Source of the DNA: Alteriqipengyuania lutimaris
GTDB lineage: Bacteria > Pseudomonadota > Alphaproteobacteria > Sphingomonadales > Sphingomonadaceae
Assembly: GCF_003363135.1 (NCBI RefSeq)
Contig: NZ_QRBB01000002.1
Span: 124,001 to 188,000 of the forward strand
Direction of reading: 5' to 3'
DNA: 64,000 bases
The position numbers and the translations under genes were made by a program. How positions within the stretch are numbered: position 1 is the stretch's first letter; the number at the start of each line of letters is the position of its first letter. Shown piece by piece: positions 8,178-19,127 of the stretch. Below the pieces are notes generated by a model that did no database searches, was not told where the DNA came from, and saw only the letters and a list, made by a program, of their open reading frames with translations.

Positions 8178-9614
8178 ATGCTATCCATCGACCAAGCCCT
8201 CGACGCGCTCGAAGCGCAGTACGACGCCGCCGTTTCCGCCCTGCGCGCGGACATCATCGCCTTCGTGGAACGCGGCACGCTGCCGGCAGAAAGCGCGCGC
8301 GCCGGACGCTACACCTATCCGCGCCTCTTGCTGCATTACGACGGCAGCGAAGCTCACAATGCACAGAGCCGCGCCTTCGGCCGTCTCGGCATGGCCGGCA
8401 CCTACGCCACCACGGTCACCCGCCCGGCGCTGTTTCGCGCCTACCTGCGCGCTCAACTGGAGCTTATCGAGAGCGATTACCCGGTGCGGCTGGACGTGCA
8501 GCCGTCGGAGCAGGAAATTCCCTTCCCCTACGTGCTCGACGGTGAAACCAGTGCGCAGCTGACCGGCGTCACACCGCAAGACATCGCACGTCACTTCCCG
8601 CATACCGACCTCGCCGATATCGGCGACGAACTGGCCGACGGGATCGAGCTGACCGAACCGGATCAGCTCATTCCGCTGTCGCTGTTCGATGGGTTGCGGA
8701 CCGATTTCAGCCTTGCAAGGCTGGCGCATTACACCGGTACCGATCCCGAGCACTTCCAGCGCTACGTCCTGTTCACCAACTACCACCGCTATGTCGATGA
8801 ATTCGTCGACTGGGCGGGCGCGCGGCTGGGCGAGGACGAGTGCAACGCGCTTGCCGGCCCCGGCGGGCTCTACCTGACCGAGGCGACCGAAAACGCCTCG
8901 CAGCAGCTTTCCGACGCGGCATGGCGGCGGCACCAGATGCCCGCCTACCACCTGATCGGGAAGGACGGCGAAGGGATCACGCTGGTCAATATCGGCGTAG
9001 GGCCGAGCAATGCGAAGACGATCTGCGATCACCTCGCGGTGCTGCGGCCCGAGGCGTGGCTGATGATCGGCCACTGCGGTGGTCTGCGCCCGAGCCAGAA
9101 GATCGGCGACTACGTGCTCGCCCATGCCTACCTGCGCGACGACCATGTGCTCGACCCCGTGCTTCCGCCGGAGATCCCCCTGCCCGCGATTGCCGAGGTG
9201 CAGCAGGCGCTGGCGGCAGCGGCGGAGGAGGTTTCCGGCCGGCACGGCAGCGACCTCAAGCAGCGGCTTCGTACCGGCACCGTGGTCACGACGGACGATC
9301 GCAACTGGGAACTGCGTTACGCGCTCTCGGCCAAGCGCTTCTCGCTGAGCCGCGCGGTCGCGATCGACATGGAAAGCGCGACCATCGCCGCGCAGGGCTT
9401 CCGCTTCCGCGTGCCCTACGGCACGCTCCTGTGCGTATCGGACAAGCCGCTGCATGGGGAAATCAAGCTGCCCAAACAGGCGAACACCTTTTACGAAGAG
9501 GCGATTGCGGGACACCTGCAGATCGGGATCGGGGCCGTGCGCCATCTGCGCCGCGAAAGTCCGCGCCTCCACAGCCGCAAGCTGCGCGCTTTCAATGAAC
9601 CGCCCTTCAGGTGA
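8178..9614 (+). CDS. amn: AMP nucleosidase
   Basis: Hydrolyses AMP to adenine and ribose 5-phosphate, adjusting the AMP pool. The 478-residue protein has the Amn layout: an N-terminal AMP-binding domain (GRYTYPRLLLHY, LRTDFSLARL, HYTGTDPEHFQRYVLFTNY) and a C-terminal nucleoside phosphorylase-like domain with GHCGGLRPSQKIGDYVLAHA, the aspartate-containing TTDDRNWEL and the purine-site segment VAIDMESATIAAQGFR. The ATG at 8178 follows a CGGAG site just after the rplI terminator. It appears to be a single-gene unit. Confidence 0.93.
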   Translation: MLSIDQALDALEAQYDAAVSALRADIIAFVERGTLPAESARAGRYTYPRLLLHYDGSEAHNAQSRAFGRLGMAGTYATTVTRPALFRAYLRAQLELIESDYPVRLDVQPSEQEIPFPYVLDGETSAQLTGVTPQDIARHFPHTDLADIGDELADGIELTEPDQLIPLSLFDGLRTDFSLARLAHYTGTDPEHFQRYVLFTNYHRYVDEFVDWAGARLGEDECNALAGPGGLYLTEATENASQQLSDAAWRRHQMPAYHLIGKDGEGITLVNIGVGPSNAKTICDHLAVLRPEAWLMIGHCGGLRPSQKIGDYVLAHAYLRDDHVLDPVLPPEIPLPAIAEVQQALAAAAEEVSGRHGSDLKQRLRTGTVVTTDDRNWELRYALSAKRFSLSRAVAIDMESATIAAQGFRFRVPYGTLLCVSDKPLHGEIKLPKQANTFYEEAIAGHLQIGIGAVRHLRRESPRLHSRKLRAFNEPPFR

Positions 9615-9661
9615 GTGTTGCCAGCGCCGCGCGATCCTGATCGACTGCGCCAAGGACCGAA

Positions 9662-10066
9662 CTGGCGCCGTCCTACCTTTCGAATCTCGCCGAGCAATTT
9701 GGTTTTCTCGCGAGTTTTCTTGGTGGATTCTCCGCGACCGTTTTCGCCACTCTGTTCACACTGACGGAGAAGTCTCGTCCGGCGAGCTGTGCCATCGCCC
9801 TGGCGGCGATTGCGGCGGTGTTCTTCATTGTCACGGTTTCGGTCAGCATGACCCTTCTGGCCGCAACGCATCCGGACGCTCCTGAGAACATCGCGAACTC
9901 GTCGACAGAGGGCCAACGTATTTTCGTAGGGCTGACCTTCATTTTCGGCCTCTACTCATTGCTCGGCGCCATCGCCGCGAGCGGCTGGATCCGGTCCCGA
10001 AAGCTTGGATGGACAACCACCTTGGCAGCGATGTTCGGTGCAGTCTGCGTGATCGCGCAGGCCTCA
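9662..10066 (+). pseudogene. membrane protein remnant with no clear start or stop
   Basis: After amn the plus strand encodes a convincing four-helix membrane protein of about 135 residues. Its hydrophobic segments include FLGGFSATVFATLFTL, ALAAIAAVFFIVTVSVSMTL, FVGLTFIFGLYSLLGAIAAS and TTLAAMFGAVCVIAQA. No ATG, GTG or TTG lies between the in-frame stop at 9638 and a GTG at 9818, which is inside helix 2. A CTG at 9662 with AAGGA 5 bases upstream is the only candidate full-length start. There is no in-frame stop before the frame runs antisense into the convergent GGDEF-EAL gene. I read it as a truncated gene, or one with a non-canonical start. Confidence 0.4.
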
Positions 10067-12268
10067 CCCGACTGCCTGGGCGTCGCCGGACGCGAAAGCG
10101 CCCAGTTCCATGATGCTCGCGGCCTTCCCGTAGAAGTAGCCCTGCCCGTATTCGCACTGCATGAGCTTCAGTATATTGCGCTGCTCCTGCGTTTCGATCC
10201 CTTCGGCGATCACCGAAATGCCCATGTTCTTGGCCATCCCGATCATCGCCTGCACGATCGTGCGCGACTGATTGTCACTCTCGATCCCCTGCACGAAGGA
10301 AAGGTCCAGCTTGACCTTGTCGATCGGAAAATCGCGCAGGTGCGACAACGACGAGTAGCCCGTTCCGAAATCATCCAGCGCGATGCTGACGCCCGCCCGA
10401 CGCAATTCGTCCAGAACCGACTTGATCGGATCGGTCTTTTCGACCGACAGCATCGTCTCGGTGACTTCGAGCACGATCAGGCCCAGGTCCACCTGATGTT
10501 GCGCGAAAGTGGATTTGAATCGGGAGGCGAAGTCCCGCGAAAGAAGATCGGCTTCGGTGGCATTGACGCTGATGAAGCTGAGATCGGGGAAAGCCGAAAC
10601 GAGCAGCGCGGTTTCCTTGGCCACCATTTCCAGCATGTGCTGGTCGATCTTGCGCGAGACTATCGGATCGAGAAGCGCAGGGGCGACCTCGCCGGCGGTC
10701 TGGACGATACCTTCGGGTGAGGTTATCCGCATCAGGGCCTCGAAGCCTACGGTCTTTCCCGAACCGAGATCAACCACGGGCATGTAGCCCGCGAACATGC
10801 GCCCTTCGGTAATCGCCTCGCGAACCTCGTCGATGGCCTGCTGGCGCACCGCTCCCATCCGGTCGAAAGCCTCCGAATACACCGTCAGGCTGCCGCGCTC
10901 GGTGTGTTTCGCATGGTATAGTGCGGTGTCCGCGCGCCGGATCGTTTCCTGGGGACCGAGGTCCTTCTCGATCGAGGCCATACCTGCGGTCGCACTGATC
11001 TCGAAGCCTCGCCCGCCGATGCGGGAGCAGTGCTTGACCGCTTCGAGCATGCGTTCGGCGGCACGCCGCGCGTGACCGGCGATCTGATAATTGGGAAGGA
11101 TAACTGCAAATTCATCGCCGCCCCATCGGGCAACGATTGACCGCGCCGGAGCCGCCGCGCCAAGACGCTCGGCGATCTCGACGAGGATGGCGTCGCCGGT
11201 GAGGTGGCCGAAGGTGTCGTTGAGATCCTTGAAGCCGTCCAGATCCAGCAGAACCAGGCTGCTGAATTCGCAGTCGGGCTCGATTTCGCCGATCCGCTGC
11301 TTCAAAGCCCGGTCGAAGGCCGCGCGATTGAGCATTCCGGTAAGCGAATCGTGGCTTGCTGCGTGGCGCAGGGCCAGTTCGTTGCGATAGCTATCGGAAA
11401 TATCCTGTATCACCCCGACGAGGCGGGCCGGCCGCTCGCCATCGCTGCCGATATACTCACCCGCCGAACGCACGCGCTTCATCGTACCATCGCCGGCCAC
11501 AAGGTCGGCATCGAAGGCGTAGGAACCACCTTCGTCGATCGCCCGGGTCACGGCGTTGTACACCATATCGCGATCTTTGGGATGATAATGGTCGATACAC
11601 GCCTCGATCGGCGGCACCTCGCCATATTCCAGGCCATAGATCGAAAAGACCTCCGTCGACCAATGCAGCGTGCCGCTTTCCACCTCGATCTCCCACGCTC
11701 CGATCTTGGCGACGCTCGCGGCCTGGGCCCAGAGCCGGTTGGCCTTGGCGAGCGTCTCGTTCTGGGTTTCGAGGCGGGCGTGGAGTTCGGCTGCCTCCAC
11801 GCTGACCGCGTGCAGTCGCAGCAGATCCTCGACCGTAGCAGCATGTTTCAGCAGCTCGGCGATATGGCTCTCGCCGAAGCGATGGGGCCGCGAGTCGACA
11901 AGGCACAAAGCGCCCAGATAATCCCCGCACTTGAGGCGTATCGGGACCCCGACATAGGAGCGGACAAACGGCGCCCCCGTCACGATCGCGTTCCGGGCGA
12001 ACGTCTCATCGACATGAGTGTCGTGAATCAGAAGGGGGCTTTTCTGGTCGACCGCGTGGCGGCAAAAGGACATCTCGATCGGCAGTTCGCTGATCTCGGC
12101 CCCAGTCCGGGCGAGGTAACCCTGTCGTGCCGGCTCAAGCATGGTGACGAGCGAGGCGTCGCAATCGAATTGCTCGGCACATTGCTCGACCACGCGATCG
12201 AGCGACTGCTGGACGCCGTCATCAAGCTTGGAATAAAGCCGCAAAGTGTCTTCCGACGGCGCGCCCAT
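10064..12268 (-). CDS. GAF-PAS-GGDEF-EAL cyclic-di-GMP turnover protein
   Basis: Bifunctional-type regulator of cyclic di-GMP, 734 residues and probably cytosolic. Order: GAF (about 20-155), PAS (about 175-295), GGDEF (about 305-465) and EAL (about 485-730). The synthase motif is intact (RWGGDEF, 383-387), but the upstream inhibitory RxxD site is absent (RSIV). The EAL half keeps FEAL (510-512), SVNAT, VLEVTE, LDDFGTGYSS and AEGIE. The usual YQP at the start of the EAL domain reads YMP, so hydrolytic activity should be tested. It follows rimK on the same strand after 168 bp. In Pseudomonas rimABK, an EAL protein (RimA) partners RimK. Confidence 0.93.
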   Translation of the reverse strand: MGAPSEDTLRLYSKLDDGVQQSLDRVVEQCAEQFDCDASLVTMLEPARQGYLARTGAEISELPIEMSFCRHAVDQKSPLLIHDTHVDETFARNAIVTGAPFVRSYVGVPIRLKCGDYLGALCLVDSRPHRFGESHIAELLKHAATVEDLLRLHAVSVEAAELHARLETQNETLAKANRLWAQAASVAKIGAWEIEVESGTLHWSTEVFSIYGLEYGEVPPIEACIDHYHPKDRDMVYNAVTRAIDEGGSYAFDADLVAGDGTMKRVRSAGEYIGSDGERPARLVGVIQDISDSYRNELALRHAASHDSLTGMLNRAAFDRALKQRIGEIEPDCEFSSLVLLDLDGFKDLNDTFGHLTGDAILVEIAERLGAAAPARSIVARWGGDEFAVILPNYQIAGHARRAAERMLEAVKHCSRIGGRGFEISATAGMASIEKDLGPQETIRRADTALYHAKHTERGSLTVYSEAFDRMGAVRQQAIDEVREAITEGRMFAGYMPVVDLGSGKTVGFEALMRITSPEGIVQTAGEVAPALLDPIVSRKIDQHMLEMVAKETALLVSAFPDLSFISVNATEADLLSRDFASRFKSTFAQHQVDLGLIVLEVTETMLSVEKTDPIKSVLDELRRAGVSIALDDFGTGYSSLSHLRDFPIDKVKLDLSFVQGIESDNQSRTIVQAMIGMAKNMGISVIAEGIETQEQRNILKLMQCEYGQGYFYGKAASIMELGAFASGDAQAVG

Positions 12269-12436
12269 CGCCTGCCCTTCCTCATTTCCCTCGCTTTTCA
12301 GCGCTTGAATCAGTGAATGGCAGGTAAACCGTTAGGAAATGCTTTCGAAACCAAGCGAATATTGGCTGGGTCACGTGAGCTCACACGGGTATCGTTAACC
12401 CCGCCCCCGCGGGGCAGTTGGAGAAGGAGGAGGGTC

Positions 12437-13338
<902 letters not shown>

Positions 13339-13342
<4 letters not shown>

Positions 13343-13782
13343 GGTTTATGGCCTTTCACCGGATCTCTGCCGGGGGACTGGAGCCAGGAATTCCCCGAAT
13401 CGACAACGAAACGTCTTCGGAGCGCACTTCTCCCTACCAGCATCGGGAATTTCATGTCGCTACGATCTGCTAGACTGATCTCTGCGCGAAAGGTTTCCTC
13501 CCCGATTGTGAGCGGCGTCTTTATGACATAACGCAGCTGGGTTTCGCCGTTCGAACTGGTGATGCCGCGCACGTCGACATGCACTGCCTCGCATACCTGC
13601 ATGACCCTGGTGCCGGGGAAGAACACCTCGAAGCGGACGAACTTTTCCCCGTCGCGCCGAAATTCCTCGATAACCATGCCGTGCAATGAACTCGTGCGCG
13701 CGCCGCTGTCGATCTTTGCGGGCACGCCTTTCAGCCCGAGTTCGGGCAGTTCGACCAATTCACGCCATCCGACCGTAATCAC
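13339..13782 (-). CDS. rimB: RimB-like retropepsin-fold protease (ATP-dependent zinc protease family)
   Basis: Small cytosolic protein of the putative zinc protease family (DUF785) with a retropepsin-like core. In Pseudomonas, RimB trims the glutamate tail that RimK adds to S6. The 147-residue protein begins [16 protein letters not shown]. It has the aspartyl-protease-like motif [12 protein letters not shown], the segment [11 protein letters not shown] and the C-terminal [21 protein letters not shown] start at 13782 overlaps the upstream stop (GTGA), and its own stop overlaps the rimK ATG. This double overlap and the RimK partner support the assignment. Confidence 0.88.
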
Positions 13783-14819
13783 TGTGCGGGCCTGCGCTTC
13801 ACGATCGCAAGCCCGTCGCCGCCATCGCCGGTCGCGATACGGCGCAGGACGCGGCCGCTCTTGTAATCGACCTCTGCCACGGTGTCGGTCCCCGTTTCGG
13901 CGACATAAATCCGCTCCCCGTCGGGCGACCACAGGATGGTGACTTGGAAGCGGGCCTGCGCAGCGTCAGGCTCGTCCACCGCGATCGTGCGGACGACTTC
14001 TGACGTGTCGAGGTCGATTACCGAAAGGCTCGCGTCGGCGAGGTTGCTCGTGACCGCGACGTCGCCCTGCGGACGGATCGCGAGGCGCAGCGCGAAGCGG
14101 CCGACATCGATCGTATTGCGCAGGTCCAGCGTCGCCGGATCGAGCTCGTACGCTCTGTTCGATCCGCGTGCGGAGACCCACAGCGCCTCGCCGTCGGGCG
14201 ACAGGTCGATGCCTTCGGGCTCTTCGCCGATCGCCGCCGAGAGGGGCGCACGTCTGGTGATGAGGTCCACCAGCGTCACCGTGCCGGAGCCGAGGTCCAT
14301 CGTCCACGCGTTGCGCGCGTCGGGCGACACCGCGAGCATGTGGCTGCCATCCTGACCGGTGGCGTATTCGAGCTTCCGCGGCTCGCTGCCGAGAGGGTCT
14401 TGTATCCAGTAGATGGATTTGCGCCCCTCGGCGGTGACGTAGATGTCGCCATTGGGGTGCCATTCGATACCGTGCGGGCGCGCACCCTCCCCCAGCACCA
14501 GATCCCGGACGCGGGTCAGATCGTCCGCCTCGAAGATCGCCACCTCGCGTCCGCCGTAGCAGGCGAGGGCGACGAACTGACCGTCGGGCGAGGTCGCCAG
14601 CTCGTGCGGAGTGGCGCAGGCTTCGACCCGGCGCACCTCATCCCCGGTGGCGAGGTCGATCTGCGAGAGCGTATTGCCGCGCTTGTTCGCCACGAACAGT
14701 GTTCCCGACGGCATATCCTGGGCGGTCGCGGCCTGGGACCGGCATCTGCCGCAGACCGGCTGAGCGCAGGCGGCGAGAAGCCCCCCTGCGGCGCTTGCAA
14801 GGATGAACGCCCTTACCAC
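13779..14819 (-). CDS. YVTN-type beta-propeller lipoprotein
   Basis: Predicted exported repeat protein of 346 residues; function unknown. A GTG start gives a signal peptide ending in the lipobox LLAAC, then a spacer with CGRC. The rest is a run of YVTN/Lactonase-like blades, for example GTLFVANKRGNTLSQIDLAT, PHELATSPDGQFVALAC, PEGIDLSPDGEALWVSARG and ILWSPDGERIYVAETGTDTV. Such propellers usually bind proteins or ligands. It overlaps the M2 peptidase stop by 7 bp and the rimB start by 4 bp, so it is in the middle of a tight operon. Why it sits with ribosome-modifying genes is unclear. Confidence 0.85.
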   Translation of the reverse strand: MVRAFILASAAGGLLAACAQPVCGRCRSQAATAQDMPSGTLFVANKRGNTLSQIDLATGDEVRRVEACATPHELATSPDGQFVALACYGGREVAIFEADDLTRVRDLVLGEGARPHGIEWHPNGDIYVTAEGRKSIYWIQDPLGSEPRKLEYATGQDGSHMLAVSPDARNAWTMDLGSGTVTLVDLITRRAPLSAAIGEEPEGIDLSPDGEALWVSARGSNRAYELDPATLDLRNTIDVGRFALRLAIRPQGDVAVTSNLADASLSVIDLDTSEVVRTIAVDEPDAAQARFQVTILWSPDGERIYVAETGTDTVAEVDYKSGRVLRRIATGDGGDGLAIVKRRPAQ

Positions 14820-16666
14820 CCGGTCGGCTTGCCCTCGTTCTGCTCGTCGAGCCATTCCTTCAGCGGCGCGAAATATTCCATCATCGCCTCACCGCTCATC
14901 TCGCGAGTGCCGGTGAAGGCTTCGAGTGCATCGGGCCACGGCTCGCTCGCGCCCATTTCGAGCATCGCGTCGAGCTTCTGCCCCACCTCCTCGTTGCCGT
15001 AGAACGAACAGCGATGCAGCGGCCCTTCCCAGCCCGCCTGATCGCAGGCGGCCTTGTAGAACTGGAACTGCAGGATCCGCGCGAGGAAGTAGCGGGTGTA
15101 GGGCGTGTTGCCGGGGATGTGGTACTTCGCGCCCGGATCGAAGGCGTCGGCGGGCCGCTCCACCGGCGGGGTGATGCCCTGGTACTCGCGCTTCAGATCG
15201 TGCCACGCGGTGTTGTAAGTGGCCTGCGTGATCGACCCGTCGAACACGCCCCAGCGCCACTTGTCGACCAGCAGGCCGAAGGGCAGGAACGCGACCTTGT
15301 CCATCGCCTGGCGCAGCAGCAGGCCGATGTCCTTGTCCGCACTGGGCACGTCCGCGCGGTCGAGCAGGCCGATCTGGACCAGATATTCGGGCGTGATCGA
15401 CAGCGCGATAAAATCGCCGATCGCTTCGTGGAAGCCATCGTTCGCGCCGTTCAAGTGCAGGTAGTCCTGCGCGTTATAGGCGCGCTGGTAGTAGTTGTGG
15501 CCGAGCTCGTGGTGGATGGTGACGAAATCGTCCGCATTCACCTTGATGCACATCTTGATGCGGATATCGTCCTTGTTGTCGACGTCCCACGCCGATGCGT
15601 GGCACACGACTTCGCGGTCGGCCGGCTTGGTGAACATGCTGCGTTCCCAGAAGGTCTCCGGCAGCGGTTCGAAGCCGAGCGAGGAATAGAACCCCTCGCC
15701 GATCTTCACCATGTCGATCGGGTCCTGGCCCTGCGCCTGCAGCAGCTCGCCGATGTCGTAGCCGAGATCGCCCGCGCCTTCGGGTGCGACCAGCGGGTAG
15801 ATATTGCCCCATTCCTGCGCCCACATATTGCCGAGCAGATCCGCCCGGATCGGGCCGGAAGCGGGCTGGATGGCGTCCCCGTACTTCGCGTTCAGCTTGG
15901 TGCGCACATAGGTGTGGAGCGACTGGTAGAGCGGCGCGACCTCCTGCCACATCCGCTCCAGCTCGTCGGAGAATTCCTCGGGCGGCATGTCGTATCCCGA
16001 CCGCCACATCGTGCCGACATTGTCGAAGCCCAGCTCCTCCGCGCCCTCGTTGGCGATCTCGACCATGCGGGCATAGTCGTCCTTCATCGGCGCGCCGACA
16101 TTGGTGTGCCAGCTGGCCCACATCTCCGCGTATTCCTCGGGCGTATGGTCGAGATTGCCCATCTCGGCCTCGATATCCGAACCGCTGATTTCTTCGCCGT
16201 TCAGCGTGCCCTTGCCCTTGCCGTACTGGCTGTTGAGGCTGGTCGCGATCTCGTTCAGCTCGGTCGCCGCGCCGTCGGCGGTCGGTGCGGGCAGGACGAT
16301 GCCGTTACGCAGGATGTCGAGCTTGCGCGCGACCTCCGGGTCGAGCCCGTCGACCTCGGCATATTTCGCGGCTTGGAGCGCGTAGTTGACCGATTTCTCG
16401 GTCCCCTCGGCACCCACCTGCGCCGCGAGCGCATCGGTATCGTGCGTGATATAGGTCGCATTGACCCAGTATATTTGGCTGGCCCGCACCGAATAGCCGA
16501 ACAGGTCCGTCTCGACCATCGCGACCCAGTTGGCCGCGCCCTCCGGCGTCATCGGATACTCGGCCATCGCCGCTTCGGTTTCGCCGCCCACGTGATGGTC
16601 GGCCAGAGCAGGCGTTGCGAGCGTCGCGGCGGCAAGCGCGGCGAGCGAGACAGAGAGAAGCTTCAT
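14813..16666 (-). CDS. M2 family peptidyl-dipeptidase (ACE-like), exported
   Basis: Zinc metallopeptidase of the angiotensin-converting-enzyme family, which removes dipeptides from peptide C-termini. The 617-residue protein starts [20 protein letters not shown], a signal peptide ending at ALA, so it is periplasmic. The zinc site is HELGH at 386-390, with the third ligand Glu in GFHEAIGD (about 414). The downstream [13 protein letters not shown] carries the substrate-binding His and Tyr of this family. The signal-peptide ATG is preferred over one 9 codons upstream. It heads the operon leading to rimB and rimK. Confidence 0.93.
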   Translation of the reverse strand: MKLLSVSLAALAAATLATPALADHHVGGETEAAMAEYPMTPEGAANWVAMVETDLFGYSVRASQIYWVNATYITHDTDALAAQVGAEGTEKSVNYALQAAKYAEVDGLDPEVARKLDILRNGIVLPAPTADGAATELNEIATSLNSQYGKGKGTLNGEEISGSDIEAEMGNLDHTPEEYAEMWASWHTNVGAPMKDDYARMVEIANEGAEELGFDNVGTMWRSGYDMPPEEFSDELERMWQEVAPLYQSLHTYVRTKLNAKYGDAIQPASGPIRADLLGNMWAQEWGNIYPLVAPEGAGDLGYDIGELLQAQGQDPIDMVKIGEGFYSSLGFEPLPETFWERSMFTKPADREVVCHASAWDVDNKDDIRIKMCIKVNADDFVTIHHELGHNYYQRAYNAQDYLHLNGANDGFHEAIGDFIALSITPEYLVQIGLLDRADVPSADKDIGLLLRQAMDKVAFLPFGLLVDKWRWGVFDGSITQATYNTAWHDLKREYQGITPPVERPADAFDPGAKYHIPGNTPYTRYFLARILQFQFYKAACDQAGWEGPLHRCSFYGNEEVGQKLDAMLEMGASEPWPDALEAFTGTREMSGEAMMEYFAPLKEWLDEQNEGKPTGW

Positions 16667-16739
16667 CGGGGCATCCTGTCGTAGTGTTTGCAATTGGACG
16701 CGAAACTAGCTTCGCGCGATGTAATAGCAAGCGGACGCT

Positions 16740-17513
16740 TCAGCCTTCCGCCGGGCCCAGCCAGTCCGCCATCGCGCGGCCGAGATCGGGCTTGGTGACG
16801 CTGGTCATGTGCGTACCGGGCACCTCGACATAGCGTGCGTCGGGCAGCCGCGCGGCCAGGTCCTGCGCGGAGCCGTTGTCGCGGTCCTCGTCGCCGCAGA
16901 CGACCAGCGTCGGGCAGGCGATCTTCGCGAGCTCCGCGAGGTCGAGGTCCTCCATGCTGCCCAGCAGCAGCCGCGCAGCGACGCGGTCGACCTTCTGCGA
17001 TTTGAGGAACTGCATCGAGAAATAGGCGGGATCGCCCTTCGGGATCGCATCGAACTCGTCGATCACCCGGATGAAGAAGGCCGCGCGTTTCTGCCATTCG
17101 CCGAGCCCATCGATCCCCATCCCGCCGAGAATGAGGCGGGCCGGGTCGAGCGCGCCGGAGGAGACCGCATGGATCGAGGTCCGCGCGCCGAGCGAGAAGC
17201 CGGCAAGGTCGTAATCGGTCAGGTCCAGATGATCGACCAGCGCCGCGACATCCTTCACCAGCACGCCCGGCGGATAGGCCTCCGGCGCGCGCGGCGCATC
17301 GCTTTCGCCATGCACGCGAAAATCGAGCATGACGACCTCGTAGCCCTGCTCCGCAATCCGCTCCGCATGGCCCCACTTGATCCAATTCATCTGAGCGCTG
17401 GAGAACAGGCCGTGCAGCAGCACCAGCGGTCGCGCGCCGGGATCGCCGACCCGATGCAGGGCGAGGCTGGTGCCGTCGAGGGATGGGAAGAATTCGGTCG
17501 TACTATCGGTCAT
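16740..17513 (-). CDS. alpha/beta hydrolase
   Basis: Alpha/beta-fold hydrolase of 257 residues; the substrate cannot be read from sequence. It shows the oxyanion segment LVLLHGLFSS, the strand VVMLDFRVHGES, the nucleophile elbow GFSLGA with its Ser, the acid region VVCGDEDRDN and a late His in VPGTHMTS. No signal peptide is visible. The ATG at 17513 follows the upstream GFA-family gene by 43 bp on the same strand, so they may share a transcript. Confidence 0.88.
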   Translation of the reverse strand: MTDSTTEFFPSLDGTSLALHRVGDPGARPLVLLHGLFSSAQMNWIKWGHAERIAEQGYEVVMLDFRVHGESDAPRAPEAYPPGVLVKDVAALVDHLDLTDYDLAGFSLGARTSIHAVSSGALDPARLILGGMGIDGLGEWQKRAAFFIRVIDEFDAIPKGDPAYFSMQFLKSQKVDRVAARLLLGSMEDLDLAELAKIACPTLVVCGDEDRDNGSAQDLAARLPDARYVEVPGTHMTSVTKPDLGRAMADWLGPAEG

Positions 17514-17556
17514 GATCAATCCAGTGTCGGGTCGCCGATGGATGCGCGCGCATCGC

Positions 17557-18003
17557 TCAGCACGGCGGCTCCTTGCCCGCACTCTTCCATTTCTGCATGA
17601 GGATCTCGTGCTCGTCCGTACGGATGCGCGGCAGGTGAGACGTATCGAGCCAGGCTTCGTACATGCTTTCCGCGCCGAAATGATGCTTCGGCTCGAACCC
17701 GGACGGATCGTCGAAACTTCCGACTGTCAGATCCATATTCTCGGATCCTTCGCGAAAGCGGAAGCCGAGCGGAGTCCCGCACCGGGAGCAGAAGGGGCGC
17801 CTGGCAATGGGCGAACTGTCGTACCAGTCGGGTTCGCTATCCCACGCGATAGTCACGTATTTTACCGAGACGAATGCGATCGAAACCCCACCTGTTGCCC
17901 TCTGGCACATCCGGCAGTGGCACAAATACGCTTCACCCGGATCGACCATGGCCGAGTAGCGCACACGTCCGCATTGGCACCCGCCGCTCCGCCGCTCTTC
18001 CAT
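17557..18003 (-). CDS. GFA/CENP-V family zinc protein
   Basis: Small 148-residue protein of the glutathione-dependent formaldehyde-activating enzyme (GFA) family. It carries the full set of zinc cysteines: GGCQCGRVRY near the start, LCHCRMCQ, and FCSRCGTPLGFRF. Members bind zinc and some bind glutathione; the substrate of this one is unknown. The ATG at 18003 is chosen because GGCQCG is always near the N-terminus. It lies between a lipoprotein gene and the hydrolase, all on one strand. Confidence 0.9.
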   Translation of the reverse strand: MEERRSGGCQCGRVRYSAMVDPGEAYLCHCRMCQRATGGVSIAFVSVKYVTIAWDSEPDWYDSSPIARRPFCSRCGTPLGFRFREGSENMDLTVGSFDDPSGFEPKHHFGAESMYEAWLDTSHLPRIRTDEHEILMQKWKSAGKEPPC

Positions 18004-18032
18004 TCCGTTCGTCCCTCTGCTCGCGTGCTCGA

Positions 18033-18623
18033 TTAACGGAAGTTGCAGTTCGTCCCGCCCCACAAGGTCGCCACCTCGCCATCCTCGATCAGCCCGGAGA
18101 CGGACATTTCTCCTTCGCCGAGCATGAATTCCTTGCCCAGCGTGCTGTCCTCGAACGCCTCGTAGGTCCCGAGTTCACGCACGGTCTCTTCGCTCATGCC
18201 AAGGGTCACGCCATCCGGCCCGGAAAATTCGGCACGTTCGCTCGGTCCGCTGACCGACCAGCCGACGAAGCGCTCCTCCTGGAAATGAGCTACGAAATCG
18301 TCGAAGGTCGCAAAGGTGATTTCCCCGGCCGGACAGTCCGGGTTGGTGCCGAATTGCGGGCCACCGAAGACCATCGTCAGTTCTTCGACCACCATGTCCT
18401 GCGGTTCGCCGAAATCGAGCAGGACGGCATCGCCACCTGCCTCGGGCGGCGCGATCGTCAGCCCGTCTGCGAGAAGCGAAATCGGGCGGTTGCTCGGCGC
18501 ATTGGGCGTTTGCGCGGCAATCTCTTCGGCGGTCGGGGTCGCGGGGTCCTCCGCCGTCTCGCCGCACGCGGCGAGCGCCAGCGCTGCCATGCCGATCATC
18601 GCAAAACCGAAACGCGCCTTCAT
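18033..18623 (-). CDS. hypothetical lipoprotein
   Basis: Not recognised. It is 196 residues long, starting MKARFGFAMIGMAALALAACG, a lipoprotein signal with lipobox LAAC. The mature part is acidic and begins with a Pro/Thr-rich linker. It contains two cysteines (NPDCPAG and GGTNCNFR at the extreme C-terminus) that could form a disulfide. No catalytic motif is visible. A downstream spacing of 29 bp to the GFA gene suggests co-transcription. Confidence 0.8.
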   Translation of the reverse strand: MKARFGFAMIGMAALALAACGETAEDPATPTAEEIAAQTPNAPSNRPISLLADGLTIAPPEAGGDAVLLDFGEPQDMVVEELTMVFGGPQFGTNPDCPAGEITFATFDDFVAHFQEERFVGWSVSGPSERAEFSGPDGVTLGMSEETVRELGTYEAFEDSTLGKEFMLGEGEMSVSGLIEDGEVATLWGGTNCNFR

Positions 18624-18675
18624 CTGCTCTCTCCCACGGGCCTGTTGCGCCGTTAGTGTCAGAGCGATGCGCGCT

Positions 18676-19086
18676 TCACAAGCGCTCGTCGTCGTCGGAG
18701 GCTGGCGGCGGGTCGTCGATGCGCCGGTCGATGATGATCCCGTCCGGCTGCGCAGCCCGGTCCGGCTCCGTATTCCGCGACGCCTCGCGCCAGGAGCCAT
18801 CGATGGTCGCACCGACACCATCGCCAAAGCCGCCCATCTGGCCGCGCACCCTTGCCAACCGCTTCATCAGGAAGCGGCGGAAGAGCAGCGGCACCAGCAG
18901 CGAGATCGCGGCAATGGGCACCGCGATCCACCACAGCCAGTCGAGCCAGTCGACCATGCGGGTAAGCGCGAAGATGATCGCGAATGTGATCGCCCAGCGA
19001 AGTGCCCAGCGCCGGACGGCTCGCCCGATCACCGCCGAGGTCTCCCGCTCGATCTGGTCGAGCGACTGGCCCATCTGCGCGGCCAT
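18676..19086 (-). CDS. hypothetical membrane protein
   Basis: Not recognised. The 136-residue protein starts MAAQMGQSLDQIERETSAVI. It has two hydrophobic segments (RWAITFAIIFALTRMVDWLD and WLWWIAVPIAAISLLVPLLF) and a soluble, acidic C-terminus ending DDPPPASDDDERL. A GTG at 19119 would add 11 residues. It sits between asd and the lipoprotein gene on the same strand, 41 bp after the asd stop, so it is probably at the end of the asd transcript. Confidence 0.75.
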   Translation of the reverse strand: MAAQMGQSLDQIERETSAVIGRAVRRWALRWAITFAIIFALTRMVDWLDWLWWIAVPIAAISLLVPLLFRRFLMKRLARVRGQMGGFGDGVGATIDGSWREASRNTEPDRAAQPDGIIIDRRIDDPPPASDDDERL

Positions 19087-19127
19087 GTGTTCCTGCTGGC
19101 GGGGATCGGGGCCGAGCACGGTCCTGC

